Assembly: GCA_017999915.1 (NCBI GenBank)
Contig: JAGNKX010000014.1
Span: forward strand, 93,607-157,606
Origin: Spirochaetota bacterium
GTDB taxonomy: Bacteria > Spirochaetota > UBA4802 > UBA5550
DNA: 64,000 bases
Direction: 5' to 3'
In this document: positions 19,038 through 27,754 of the stretch, piece after piece
Numbering within the stretch: position 1 is the stretch's first letter
Layout: the number at the start of each line of letters is the position of its first letter
Notes under the pieces: generated by a model
Seen by the model: only the letters and a program-made list of their open reading frames with translations
Database searches by the model: none
Told to the model about the DNA's origin: nothing
Program-made: the position numbers and the translations under genes

Positions 19038-19928
19038 ATGGGCAGTCGACTAACATGGGTTCTCCCGCTCATTTTTGCCGTTTCACTGACCTTCATGGGA
19101 CAGATGCCCGACTGGAAATATTTCAGGGACCGTGAAGGCAACACCTACTTCATCGATCAGGCCGGGAAAATACGCCTTACCACCGTGAAGAAATACCGCT
19201 ATAAGGCGGTATCACCCCGCGGTATCGATTATTACCTCGAATACGGCGCCGAGCTTATCAAGGAGCACCGTCCCATTGAGGGCCTGTCCGTTCTCAAGTC
19301 CATCTGCGCCCTCCCGAACGATAACAACAGGATTTACCGGGCCCAGGTAAAAGCCGCGGAGCTTGTCATGGCCCTGAGGAAGCGCAACGGCAATCGTTTC
19401 GACAGGATGAACGAGTCAGCGTCTCTCATGTTCTTCCAGACGGATGAAGGGATTGAAATCATCAATGACCTGATGCGCTATTCTCTCAGGGCGCCCGGAC
19501 CGGTCGAGGTCATCCGCAAGGTCGACCGCGCCGGCCTGGATTACCGCTATTCCGGGATTCTCCTCGGCATTCTTCCGGCCGGGGCCGGCGATGGCCGCGG
19601 CGAGGCGGCCTATGAAATGCTGGTGGCCGTTGACACTGAGAAGTTTGCGGTTCCCTATAAGAATCTTTCCGAAGCCATTGAAAAATGGAAAGGTAACATC
19701 GGGTATGAAGGCCTCACCCGCGAGGTGCTGGCGCAGGACGGTAAACGGTTCATCTGCTCATTCAGGAACGGCGGGGAGCCGCGGTACGCCGGGATCGAGG
19801 GCGTTTTTCTCAACGGGACCTACAGCCATTACGTGAGGCTCATTTCATCGGGAAAGGCATATCCAGGCCTGGAGAAGCGCATGAGGACCCTCATGGACGG
19901 GTTCCGAGTCGTTGGCCGGAACGACTGA
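19038..19928 (+). CDS. secreted protein of unknown function
   Basis: 296 residues with a hydrophobic N-terminal signal (LTWVLPLIFAVSLTFMG). The early mature part reads YFRDREGNTYFIDQAGKIRLT, which resembles the small repeat found in DUF4124-like envelope proteins, but the rest has no recognised domain. It starts three bases after the tail-anchored gene stop, so it is in the same operon. The C-terminal part YSHYVRLISSGKAYP looks strand-rich. Location is probably periplasmic or membrane-bound. Confidence 0.7.
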   Translation: MGSRLTWVLPLIFAVSLTFMGQMPDWKYFRDREGNTYFIDQAGKIRLTTVKKYRYKAVSPRGIDYYLEYGAELIKEHRPIEGLSVLKSICALPNDNNRIYRAQVKAAELVMALRKRNGNRFDRMNESASLMFFQTDEGIEIINDLMRYSLRAPGPVEVIRKVDRAGLDYRYSGILLGILPAGAGDGRGEAAYEMLVAVDTEKFAVPYKNLSEAIEKWKGNIGYEGLTREVLAQDGKRFICSFRNGGEPRYAGIEGVFLNGTYSHYVRLISSGKAYPGLEKRMRTLMDGFRVVGRND

Positions 19929-19933
19929 CGGCG

Positions 19934-20416
19934 TTACCATGACGTGAATTCCAGGGCGGTTTCGGTGCAGTTGTCCTGCCTGTCGCAGTACATGCAGTCC
20001 TTCCAGATCTTTTCGGGCAGCGTGTCCATGTTGATCACGGAGAAGCCGTTTTTCTCGAAGAACGCCGGCGTATAGGTCAGGACGAAAATCCGCGGCGTGT
20101 TGGTCGCCCTGATCCGCGTGATGAGCGCTTTCAGCAGCTGCGAACCGATGCCCCTGCGGAGGTAGCCTTTGTTTACCGCCAGGGAGCGGACTTCCTTCAA
20201 ATGGTCGCCGTAGTCGAAGAATGTTATCACGCCGACCGCGGACCCGCCGATTTCGGCGACCAGGAAATTATCGAGGGTGCGGGAGATGTCATCGAGGGTT
20301 CTCGAGAGAAGAATGCCCTCCGCCGAATAAGAAGTTATCATCTCGTGGATCGAATCGATATCGTTCGATGTGGCATCCCGTATAGCGGCGTTTTCTTTCA
20401 ATGACCATACCTTCAT
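19934..20416 (-). CDS. GNAT N-acetyltransferase (short ArgA-like)
   Basis: 160-residue GCN5-type acetyltransferase. The acetyl-CoA site is LAVNKGYLRRGIGSQLLKAL. The later motif VLTYTPAFFEKNGFSVI is typical. The end EKIWKDCMYCDRQDNCTETALEF is characteristic of the short, standalone N-acetylglutamate synthases that start arginine synthesis in several bacterial groups. This points to acetylation of glutamate, but other GNAT substrates are possible. The four-cysteine cluster near the C-terminus (CxxC and a third C) could bind a metal. It runs convergent with the previous gene, only five bases apart. Confidence 0.88.
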   Translation of the reverse strand: MKVWSLKENAAIRDATSNDIDSIHEMITSYSAEGILLSRTLDDISRTLDNFLVAEIGGSAVGVITFFDYGDHLKEVRSLAVNKGYLRRGIGSQLLKALITRIRATNTPRIFVLTYTPAFFEKNGFSVINMDTLPEKIWKDCMYCDRQDNCTETALEFTSW

Positions 20417-20544
20417 GTTGTGATGCGGCTTCAGGGCCCTGCGGACGCCCCGGTCCTCCGGCGATCAAATGCCGAAAAGGCATGGCCCTTTCTTTTGCGT
20501 ATGACAATGCCTACCGACCGCCGTGGACGCGGCGGACCCTGCCG

Positions 20545-20560
20545 ATGCGGGGCCCCGCAT
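20545..20560. repeat. 16-base perfect palindrome
   Basis: ATGCGGGGCCCCGCAT is fully self-complementary, and a second small hairpin ATGCC-GAAAA-GGCAT lies at 20469-20483. Both stand in the 179-base gap between two minus-strand genes. They may be a terminator for the upstream SPOR gene or an operator for the acetyltransferase. Confidence 0.5.
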
Positions 20561-20595
20561 ACGGAAGCACAACCGCCTGTTTCCGTTCGGTGATG

Positions 20596-21255
20596 TTACC
20601 TTTTTATAATCCGTGTATTTTCCGCAAGCGAATATTTCTGGTAGGTGGCAATTTTTTTCAATGCCTCTTCGGCGTCGGCGCTGTTCTTGTAGGGGCCGAC
20701 GAAGATGCGGTAGCGGGCGTTATTTTTTGATAGAATGACCGTATGGCCGCGGCGGCTTAAAAAGCCGGCGATTTTTTGGGACATATCATGGTCGTACTCG
20801 CTGGTGAGCCTGATGGCATAGGGGTAGCTTTTCTTAGGGAAAAGATTCTCCTGGGAAACCGATTCAGCGGGCTTTTCCTTGCTGAAGAGCGGGAGACTCT
20901 TGCCGATGTCGGCAACGGCATTGTATGTCTTTTTATCGACAAGATCGCGCTGGGCGCCGCCGACAAACTTTATCCCGATGACAATTCCCGCCGTGAATGA
21001 TATGATGCAGAGGGACGTTATCAGGAAGAATATCCTGCTGGCTTTCTTTCTGACCCTCTCCATTTCACGCGGCGTGTTCTGGGCCATTCGGGGCAGGTAT
21101 TCAGGGTCGTAGGTATCGGTGAATTGCGGAGGGGCTATCCGTATATTTTTTCTTTCATAGAAGTCGATATTTTGCATGTCCGGATCCTGTATGATAGTTT
21201 CGTTTTCATGGCGCGCGACCGGCCCCCAAAAGGTATCACGGTCTGAATGTACCAT
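20596..21255 (-). CDS. SPOR-domain membrane protein
   Basis: 219 residues. A charged N-terminal part is followed by one membrane helix near 76-98 (IFFLITSLCIISFTAGIVIGI), a linker and a C-terminal SPOR domain (about 145-219; YAIRLTSEYDHDMSQKIAGFL, YRIFVGPYKNSADAEEALKKI). SPOR domains bind denuded septal peptidoglycan, so the protein may act in cell division or wall remodelling. The true start is uncertain; an in-frame ATG at 21177 would begin MQNIDFYERK. It neighbours several wall-related genes. Confidence 0.85.
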   Translation of the reverse strand: MVHSDRDTFWGPVARHENETIIQDPDMQNIDFYERKNIRIAPPQFTDTYDPEYLPRMAQNTPREMERVRKKASRIFFLITSLCIISFTAGIVIGIKFVGGAQRDLVDKKTYNAVADIGKSLPLFSKEKPAESVSQENLFPKKSYPYAIRLTSEYDHDMSQKIAGFLSRRGHTVILSKNNARYRIFVGPYKNSADAEEALKKIATYQKYSLAENTRIIKR

Positions 21256-21526
21256 CCTTATTAAAATTCGACATTAGCAACCATTTGCATAAGAAAATAT
21301 TTTAAGGCGGAGGACCCGGGGCATGGCGTGATCTGTCAATAAATGCAGATAAATTTTTACGAGGCAGTTTTTTTCTTGATTAGTTATGAATATATTGATT
21401 ATTTCGTTTTCAATCCCAATCAAGGAAGAAACGGTTTAAACGTATTGTCGGAACCGGGAAGGCCCTTTATCCGGCCGGGGAAGGAACGACGTGGAACCTT
21501 TTATGCTCTATAACTTGGTATAACAC

Positions 21527-21880
21527 ATGATCGATGTAACAGCATATGATACCTACGCAATAATTTCGATCAAGATCGAGGAAATTGACTTTGTCAAAAC
21601 CCCCCGGCTGTCGGAGATTATCAATCAGAACCTGGAGAAAATAAAGTATCCTGACATTATACTTAACCTGGATAATCTCTATTATATTGATTCGACCGGG
21701 CTCAGCTCCCTGATCAACATCAGCCGCAAGATCAAGGAGTATGATAATGAGATGGTCGTGGTCTGCAGCAGCGCGAAAATCCTTCAGCTCTTCGATATAG
21801 CCAAGGTGGGAATGTTTTTTAAGATTTTTGACACCGTGGAACGGGCCGGCCAGTATCTGGCAACGCGGAAAAAGCCGTAA
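21527..21880 (+). CDS. STAS-domain anti-anti-sigma-type protein
   Basis: 117 residues, one STAS domain (SpoIIAA type). The phosphoserine region is YYIDSTGLSSLINISRKI, with Ser in the conserved DST position. The later part VVVCSSAKILQLFDIAKV is typical. Such proteins bind or release a GHKL kinase partner according to serine phosphorylation. The GHKL-containing protein at 16.0 kb is a possible partner, but it is 5 kb away and the link is only inference. The gene is monocistronic between minus-strand genes, and no clear ribosome site is seen. Confidence 0.9.
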   Translation: MIDVTAYDTYAIISIKIEEIDFVKTPRLSEIINQNLEKIKYPDIILNLDNLYYIDSTGLSSLINISRKIKEYDNEMVVVCSSAKILQLFDIAKVGMFFKIFDTVERAGQYLATRKKP

Positions 21881-21903
21881 CCGGCCTCTTCACGGGCCGG
21901 CGG

Positions 21904-22632
21904 TTACTTCATGGCGGCCGCTTTTTTCAGATTTCGTATCTCCGTTTCGGTCAGGGTCCTGTGGGCCCCTTTCTTGAGGCGGCGCAGCGATAGCATGCCA
22001 TAGGCGGTCCGCTCGAGGCTCTTCACCTTGTACCCGAGGTTCAGGAAGGTATACCGTATCTGCCGGTTTTTCCCCTCAGTCAGTACGACCCTGACACGCA
22101 GGCGGGCTTCATCGACGCACTCCACACGGGCCGGTCCGGTTTTTATCTCAAGCTGATGAATGTATACGCCCCGGGCTATGACCGCCCTGTCGGCTTCCTC
22201 GAGGGGCCTGTCCAGCACTACCTCGTATTCCTTCGTTACATGAAACTGAGGCTTGTTCAGCCTGTAAGCGAGATCGCCGTCATTGGTGAAGAGCAGGAGG
22301 CCCGAGGTGTCGCGGTCGAGCCTACCCACGGGGAACACGCCGGCGCGGCGGTATTTTTCAGGGATCAGGTCCATGACGGTGAGGCGGCCGCGGTCGTCGC
22401 TGACGGTGGTGACGTATCCTCGGGGCTTGTGCAGGATGAGATAGTGATGCCCGGTGCGCGGCTCCACCGGCGAGCCGTCGAGGGCCACCCGGTCGCCCGG
22501 CTCCACGAGGGTCCCCAGGGCGGTGACCTTCTTCCCGTTGATGGATACGCGGCCGGAGGATATGAGCTCCTCCACCGAGCGGCGCGATCCCAGGCCTGAT
22601 TGCGACAGGTATTTATTGAGTCTTGTTGACAT
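21904..22632 (-). CDS. pseudouridine synthase, RluB/RsuA family
   Basis: Makes pseudouridine in ribosomal RNA. An N-terminal S4 domain (about 1-60; RLNKYLSQSGLGSRRSVEELI, GRVSINGKKVT) leads into the catalytic domain with PVGRLDRDTSGLLLFTNDGD, where the first Asp is the nucleophile. The segment VLTEGKNRQIRYTFLNLGY is typical of RluB. At 242 residues it fits the family. Its start lies inside the end of the SH3 lipoprotein gene by 20 bases, so the two are cotranscribed. RluB (23S) is more likely than RsuA (16S), but this is not certain. Confidence 0.92.
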   Translation of the reverse strand: MSTRLNKYLSQSGLGSRRSVEELISSGRVSINGKKVTALGTLVEPGDRVALDGSPVEPRTGHHYLILHKPRGYVTTVSDDRGRLTVMDLIPEKYRRAGVFPVGRLDRDTSGLLLFTNDGDLAYRLNKPQFHVTKEYEVVLDRPLEEADRAVIARGVYIHQLEIKTGPARVECVDEARLRVRVVLTEGKNRQIRYTFLNLGYKVKSLERTAYGMLSLRRLKKGAHRTLTETEIRNLKKAAAMK

Positions 22633-23359
22633 CGCCCGTGCCGGCAGGTTTCTTCTTTCCTGTTGCCTTGATCTCTGGTTCGGGGCTGGTCTCTATTGAA
22701 ATCTTGGTGAAGCGCAGCTCGAAGTCCTTCATGCTTTTCTTTATAATGTAGTCGTTGCCGCGCTTGGCTATGCTCAGGTTGTGCTTGAACGAGGTGCCGT
22801 TGGAAAAGACGATCTCATTCTTGTTGAAGTCAAGCTTGTATGCGCCCACGATCGGCTTTTCCTCGTTTCCCTTCATGTAGGATTTGTACTTTTCGCTCTC
22901 GTACAGCTCGAGGCAATGGTCGGTAAAATCGCCGAATTCGTTGGTGCTCCACCACTTGCCCATGAGATACTGCTTTATCTGGGCGTGTTCGGCGTTCATG
23001 AAGCTGGAAACGACGCGGTTCATCGAATCCTTCGACTTCGACGAGTAGATGGATATATTCGGCCCGAAGACCCAGCCCGTGAGTCCTTCCTTGGTCGATA
23101 CCTTGTACCAGTAGCCGCTTGTCTTTCCGACCCAGCTCTGCTCCCTGGATTTTTCCAGCACCTGCACCGAGGTGCCCTTGTTCAACTCCGTAACGATGCC
23201 GGAAAAAATCATCGGATCGATCCTCATGGCCGTGTATCCCTTGAGAATGATGCCGTAGGTGTCCTTGGTTATGGCGTCCCCGCTATTCGAGCAGGAGAGG
23301 CCGGCGATGGCGATAATGGCGGCCGTAATGAGGCCGAAAAATTGTGTGCTGGTTTTCAT
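22613..23359 (-). CDS. lipoprotein with SH3-type domain
   Basis: 248 residues. The signal peptide ends in the lipobox AGLSC with Cys23. A bacterial SH3 domain covers about residues 45-105 (LNKGTSVQVLEKS, WYKVSTKEGLTGWVFGPNISIY), a fold that often binds peptidoglycan or peptides. The later part (about 120-225) is a strand-rich region of unknown type with YKLDFNKNEIVFSNGTSFKHNLSI split around it. The C-terminal tail is Lys/Pro-rich. Position in the wall-gene neighbourhood supports an envelope role. Confidence 0.85.
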   Translation of the reverse strand: MKTSTQFFGLITAAIIAIAGLSCSNSGDAITKDTYGIILKGYTAMRIDPMIFSGIVTELNKGTSVQVLEKSREQSWVGKTSGYWYKVSTKEGLTGWVFGPNISIYSSKSKDSMNRVVSSFMNAEHAQIKQYLMGKWWSTNEFGDFTDHCLELYESEKYKSYMKGNEEKPIVGAYKLDFNKNEIVFSNGTSFKHNLSIAKRGNDYIIKKSMKDFELRFTKISIETSPEPEIKATGKKKPAGTGDVNKTQ

Positions 23360-23631
23360 GGCACGATCACGCTATATCCTATTGATTGTTGTTCATCAGA
23401 GTTACAGGCATTCCATTTTTCAAGTATTTTCTTCAACCGGCGGTTATTTTATTGAACCGGGGCGGGATTGGATAGGAATACCCCGGAGAATAATGGACTT
23501 GCTTCGTAGAAATTATCTTGACGACTGGCGCTATTTTTGCAGTTATAATCAACCATTTGATGGGAAAATTCCGGTTAAACACATTTCCATATTCTTGGTT
23601 GTCCTCTTCTATATGCTCGGCGGCATAGAAT

Positions 23632-24831
23632 ATGTCAGGACATACGCACGGTACTATCGTGAAAAAAAGGCTCAGAACCTGTTTTATCATTTCGCTTCTT
23701 TTGTTTATGGCACTACCGGCATCCGCCTCATCCGAAAGCATGAGCATAATCCGTGCCGACGGCGGCGACTACCTGCCCCTCGATGAATTGATTTCCCGCG
23801 CCGGCCTCGATCATTCCTTTGACATGATATCCCAGAAGGGAAGGCTGTACCGCAAGAATCACACCGCGGTGTATGGGGTCGGCCTGGCGGTAATGCTCGT
23901 GGACGGCAGCCTGTACAAGTCATCCATGGCGGTTCGGCGTATCGGAGGAAGAGTGCTGATTCCCCTTGACGGGGGTGAGCGCATCCTGCTGGCCCTCAAT
24001 CCGGACATGCGGACCCTTCGAAAGGGGGGAGCGCTGGAGTTGGAACTGGGGACCGGAGAGGAGAAGGTCCCGGACCGCAAGAAGGATACGCAGCGGCCCG
24101 GTGCAAGGGACCGGATAAGTTTCATCGTCATCGATCCGGGACACGGCGGGAAAGACCCGGGAGCGCTCGGACGGGGCGGCCTCAGGGAGAAGGATATCAC
24201 CCTGAAGGTGTCGCGCTACCTTGAGAAAAAATTAAAGGCAAAGCTTCCGGAAATACGGGTGTACATGACGCGCGGGGATGACCGCTTCATCGAGCTTGCC
24301 CTGCGGACGGAGATAGCCAACCGCCTGCTGAAAAAGAACGAGAATGGACTCTTCGTCAGCGTACACGTCAATGCCTCCCTGTCGGCGCGCATATCCGGGT
24401 ATGAAACCTATTTTCTCTCGCAGAATCCGACCAATGAAGAGGCGCGCAACACGGCCGCACTGGAGAATAATGTCGTCGTCCTTGAGAATACGCCAAAGAA
24501 GCGGGGGAGCCGCGATGACGCGGATTATATAGAGGCGATGATGATCACCACGCAGATACAGAAGGAAAGCTCGGCCCTTGCCGGGTCGATACAGGAGGGG
24601 ATGGCGAAGATAAACAGGGCTTTCGCTTCCCGGGGGGTCAAGAAGGCCGATTTTTTCGTCCTCCGGGGCGTGTTGATGCCGGCGGCCCTGGTTGAAATAG
24701 GGTATATCTCCAATAAAAAAGAGTCGCAGTATCTGAAAAAGGATGCCCACCGGGAAAGCGTGGCGGAGGGCATAAGCAAGGGTGTCGAGCTTTTCATCAA
24801 GAAGTACAACAGCCTGATCAAGGTCAATTGA
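23632..24831 (+). CDS. N-acetylmuramoyl-L-alanine amidase (AmiC type)
   Basis: Cleaves the bond between muramic acid and the stem peptide of peptidoglycan. After a signal peptide (CFIISLLLFMALPASAS), residues about 30-140 form a copper-amine-oxidase-like/AMIN-type beta region. The Amidase_3 domain (about 165-390) shows VIDPGHGGKDPGALG, with zinc ligand His, GGLREKDITLK with the Glu ligand, SVHVNAS with the second His and ALVEIGYISN with the catalytic Glu. All catalytic positions are present. A GTG at 23659 that would remove nine residues is also a possible start. It stands upstream of a GerMN-like gene, a pairing seen in other bacteria. Confidence 0.92.
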   Translation: MSGHTHGTIVKKRLRTCFIISLLLFMALPASASSESMSIIRADGGDYLPLDELISRAGLDHSFDMISQKGRLYRKNHTAVYGVGLAVMLVDGSLYKSSMAVRRIGGRVLIPLDGGERILLALNPDMRTLRKGGALELELGTGEEKVPDRKKDTQRPGARDRISFIVIDPGHGGKDPGALGRGGLREKDITLKVSRYLEKKLKAKLPEIRVYMTRGDDRFIELALRTEIANRLLKKNENGLFVSVHVNASLSARISGYETYFLSQNPTNEEARNTAALENNVVVLENTPKKRGSRDDADYIEAMMITTQIQKESSALAGSIQEGMAKINRAFASRGVKKADFFVLRGVLMPAALVEIGYISNKKESQYLKKDAHRESVAEGISKGVELFIKKYNSLIKVN

Positions 24832-24948
24832 CGACGGATCCCCGTGGAGAGCGTCCCCAAACCTGCATCCATTTAATCGGCGGCGCCGAAAAAAATCCTT
24901 GATTCTACGAAGGCCATTTCCTAATGTACCTCAATCGCGGTGCCGCAT

Positions 24949-25626
24949 ATGAAATTTGACATGAACAGCACGAAGAACAACATTAAGCGCATGGTCCGGG
25001 CCCTGGCGGAAAGAATACGCGCCTTCTATGATGTGCGGATAAAGAGAAGGATCGCTGCGGCGGTTACCATGGTGCGGACTGAATTTATCGATTATCCCGC
25101 CGGAAAGGAAAGGAACCGCCGCCTCATCCTTCTCTTCACCGGGATTTTCATCGCCGACTACCTGATGTACTGCCTCCATACGGATAAGAACATCGTCGAC
25201 ATATTCCCGGAACTGCCGTCCATGGCGCAGGAAAAGAATATATCGGTGTATCTCCCAGCCCTAGACGGGGCAACAATCTTTCGCGAGAAGCGCGCCATTC
25301 CCGTTTACAACAACGATGAAAAGACGGCTAAGCTTCTTTTTGAGATCGTCGCGAAGGGGTCTCTCTATGACAACACCGCCATGGCGGTGCCCGCCAACCT
25401 TTTTGTGAGGAAAGTCTGGATCCATGGACCTGCCGGGAAAGGCGGCACGGTGTGCGTCATTGACCTGGAGCCCGCCGAGCTGCGGTCCGCCGCGACGGTC
25501 ATACGGAATTCAGAGAGCCTGTTCAAGCGGGCCCTGGAAAAGACCATAACCGAGAACATACCGTCGATCAAGACGGTCCTGGTGCTGGAAAAGGGAGTTT
25601 CCGGCACCGCTCTCTGGGAGCTTTAA
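24949..25626 (+). CDS. membrane protein with GerMN-like domain
   Basis: 225 residues. A basic N-terminus leads to one membrane helix near 60-78 (LILLFTGIFIADYLMYCL). The outer part (about 95-225) follows the GerMN pattern: VYLPALDGATIFREKRAIP, then KTAKLLFEIVAKGSLYDNT, VIDLEPAELRSAAT and a final strand IPSIKTVLVLEKG. GerMN domains were first seen in sporulation and germination proteins, but many non-spore-formers have them next to wall amidases, as here. The start is taken at ATG 24949; a GTG nine bases upstream is less likely. Function is unknown, probably periplasmic. Confidence 0.72.
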   Translation: MKFDMNSTKNNIKRMVRALAERIRAFYDVRIKRRIAAAVTMVRTEFIDYPAGKERNRRLILLFTGIFIADYLMYCLHTDKNIVDIFPELPSMAQEKNISVYLPALDGATIFREKRAIPVYNNDEKTAKLLFEIVAKGSLYDNTAMAVPANLFVRKVWIHGPAGKGGTVCVIDLEPAELRSAATVIRNSESLFKRALEKTITENIPSIKTVLVLEKGVSGTALWEL

Positions 25627-26462
25627 CCGGGCCACTCACCCTTAAAAACCTCCACTGCGGGCCCGGAAAGATAGATCGTGTTGTCGTCTTCCCTCCATTC
25701 GGTTCTTAGATCGCCACCCCTCAGGTGTATCAGGATTTTTCTCTCCGTCAGCTTGTTGAGAACACAGGCGGCCGTGACCGCGGACGCGCCGGTTCCGCAG
25801 GATAGGGTCTCGCCGGTTCCACGCTCCCAGGTCCGCTGCACCACCTCGTTACGATTGAGCACCTTGATGAATTCGACATTGGTCCTGTTGGGGAAGAGCC
25901 TGTGGTGCTCTACAAGGGGGCCGTATTTGTCGACGGGGAACTTATCTATCTCCTCCACGAAGATGACGGCGTGGGGATTGCCCATTGAGACGGCCGTAAT
26001 GGTGAAGCGGGACCCGTCTTCCATTTGCAGCGACTCGCCCACCACCATGCCCTGGTTGCCGATCATCGGGATCCGGTCGCGCCGCAATATGGGCTCGCCC
26101 ATGGTGACGGTGATGCTCGTCACATGCTTGTTCTTAACCACGAGCTCCAGGCTCTTCGTGCCCGCCGCGGTCTCGATCCGGAGCTCCTTTTTATTTGTTA
26201 TCCGGTTATCATAGAGATACCTGGCAAAGCAGCGGATCCCGTTGCCGCACATTTCGGCTTCGCTTCCGTCCGGATTGAACATCCTCATGCGGAAATCGGC
26301 CGTTTTGGATTCGAGAAGAACCAGAATGCCGTCGGAGCCGACGCCATAATGCCTGTCGCTCATGGCCCTGGCGAGCTTGCCGTATGAGGCGGTTTTCAGC
26401 TTCCTCCCGTCAATGATGACGTAATCGTTGCCAGTCCCGTGCATTTTTGTAAATTTTATCAT
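25623..26462 (-). CDS. dapF: diaminopimelate epimerase
   Basis: Converts LL- to meso-diaminopimelate, needed for lysine and peptidoglycan. The start MIKFTKMHGTGNDYVIID is exact for the family. The first catalytic Cys lies in EMCGNGIRC and the second in SCGTGASAV, with the motif AVSMGNPHAVIFV between them. GGGGAA upstream of the ATG at 26462 sets the start; the longer reading frame upstream adds about 34 residues with no family match. At 279 residues length is normal. It overlaps the end of the convergent GerMN-like gene by four bases. Confidence 0.97.
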   Translation of the reverse strand: MIKFTKMHGTGNDYVIIDGRKLKTASYGKLARAMSDRHYGVGSDGILVLLESKTADFRMRMFNPDGSEAEMCGNGIRCFARYLYDNRITNKKELRIETAAGTKSLELVVKNKHVTSITVTMGEPILRRDRIPMIGNQGMVVGESLQMEDGSRFTITAVSMGNPHAVIFVEEIDKFPVDKYGPLVEHHRLFPNRTNVEFIKVLNRNEVVQRTWERGTGETLSCGTGASAVTAACVLNKLTERKILIHLRGGDLRTEWREDDNTIYLSGPAVEVFKGEWPG

Positions 26463-26673
26463 CGCAGTTTCCCCGTTGTCATGGCCCGGTATGGAATTCA
26501 GCGCCTTGCAGTCCGTTGTCTGAATGGAAATATCATACCATACCCCATTGAATTGTAAAGTCATAAAAATAATTCCTTGATTGAAAGAGCCTTGTTGTAC
26601 GATACAATACTATGGTGGCGCTGCTCTGCCGCCGTCAGATTCTGTAATGGGTATTGAAACCGGGGCACCAGGC

Positions 26674-27489
26674 ATGAAGAGCATCTATATTCTCATAGTC
26701 TCCATGGCCCTCTCCTTGGGCGCGGCACTCTTCTTTTATATAAATGACTACAATGAATTTTCCAGGGGGAGGATGGCGTGGCTCCACAAGGACAGGGAGA
26801 TGCGATCGCGCCTGCTGATCATACCGATACTGCTCTATCATAATATCGACGGCAAGGGCGCCTTTTCGATCGATGCCGACACCCTGAGAGAGCATTTTCA
26901 GCTGATCAGGGACCGCGGCATACGGGTCATTCCGCTGCGTGAACTCATCCACAAGCTCGAGCACCCGGCGCCGTACCGGGAGCGGGTGATCGCCATCACC
27001 TTTGACGACGGATACGGATCGATGTATACCAAGCTGCTTCCCCTGGTGCGTGAATTCGGATATCCGGTCACCCTGTTCGTGTATACCGATAACGTTAAAC
27101 AAAAATCGACGAAGAATCTCACCTGGAACAAGCTGCGGGCCATGGACCGGCAGGGAATCGATATCCAGGCCCATTCCATCACTCACTGCGATCTGACCCA
27201 GCTTTCTAAAAAGAAGAATGATCCGGAAGCTCAGAAACGGCTTTATGAGGAGCTCTATCTTTCAAAAAAGATCATGGAGCTTTATATGAAGAAGACGATC
27301 GATCTCTATGCCTATCCCTATGGTAAATATGATCTGTCCATTATCGATATGACGTCAAAATCCGGGTATCGCCGGGCGTTTTCAACGGATTACGGTTCCA
27401 ATATCATCACAAGGGATAATTTCTGCCTGAGGCGGCAGCATGTGAAAAGCAGTTATACCCTGAACTTCATCGACAACATCATCAGATAA
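26674..27489 (+). CDS. membrane-anchored polysaccharide deacetylase
   Basis: 271 residues with an N-terminal membrane anchor (IYILIVSMALSLGAALFFYI) and a carbohydrate esterase family 4 (NodB-type) domain. The three motifs are clear: ITFDDGYGS (catalytic Asp), AHSITHCDL (metal-binding His-x3-His) and YAYPYGKY. The enzyme would remove acetyl groups from peptidoglycan or another surface glycan in the periplasm. The start ATG at 26674 follows an unclear ribosome site; the longer frame from TTG 26581 has a segment without family likeness. Confidence 0.9.
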   Translation: MKSIYILIVSMALSLGAALFFYINDYNEFSRGRMAWLHKDREMRSRLLIIPILLYHNIDGKGAFSIDADTLREHFQLIRDRGIRVIPLRELIHKLEHPAPYRERVIAITFDDGYGSMYTKLLPLVREFGYPVTLFVYTDNVKQKSTKNLTWNKLRAMDRQGIDIQAHSITHCDLTQLSKKKNDPEAQKRLYEELYLSKKIMELYMKKTIDLYAYPYGKYDLSIIDMTSKSGYRRAFSTDYGSNIITRDNFCLRRQHVKSSYTLNFIDNIIR

Positions 27490-27754
27490 TGCCTTCCAAA
27501 GAATGGTCCTGAGAGAGGTATTGGGGGACATAAAAAAAATATTTTTCATAAAAATTGAATAATTTACCAATATTGTATACAAAACAACGGGATTAATGAA
27601 AGCAGTCACTTGTTATGCGATTATTATACCGGGCAATATCCCATTTTTTTATTGACAAATATAATAAGTGTTAATTAATAATAAAATCTTCGTGAAAATT
27701 GTCTTCGGATCAATTTCAAAATACATAGAAAAACCACAAGGAGTGGACGCGGTA

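Noticed and set aside
23493..23786. Small membrane-like open frame (starts MDLLRRNYLDDW) with GGAG upstream
   Set aside because: It overlaps the amidase signal peptide by about 155 bases in another frame and its end is a shadow of that gene. A ribosome site alone is not enough.
27652..27665. TTGACA and TATAAT before the M23 gene as a promoter
   Set aside because: Each box is perfect, but they are only two bases apart and no matching partner lies at 16-18 bases.
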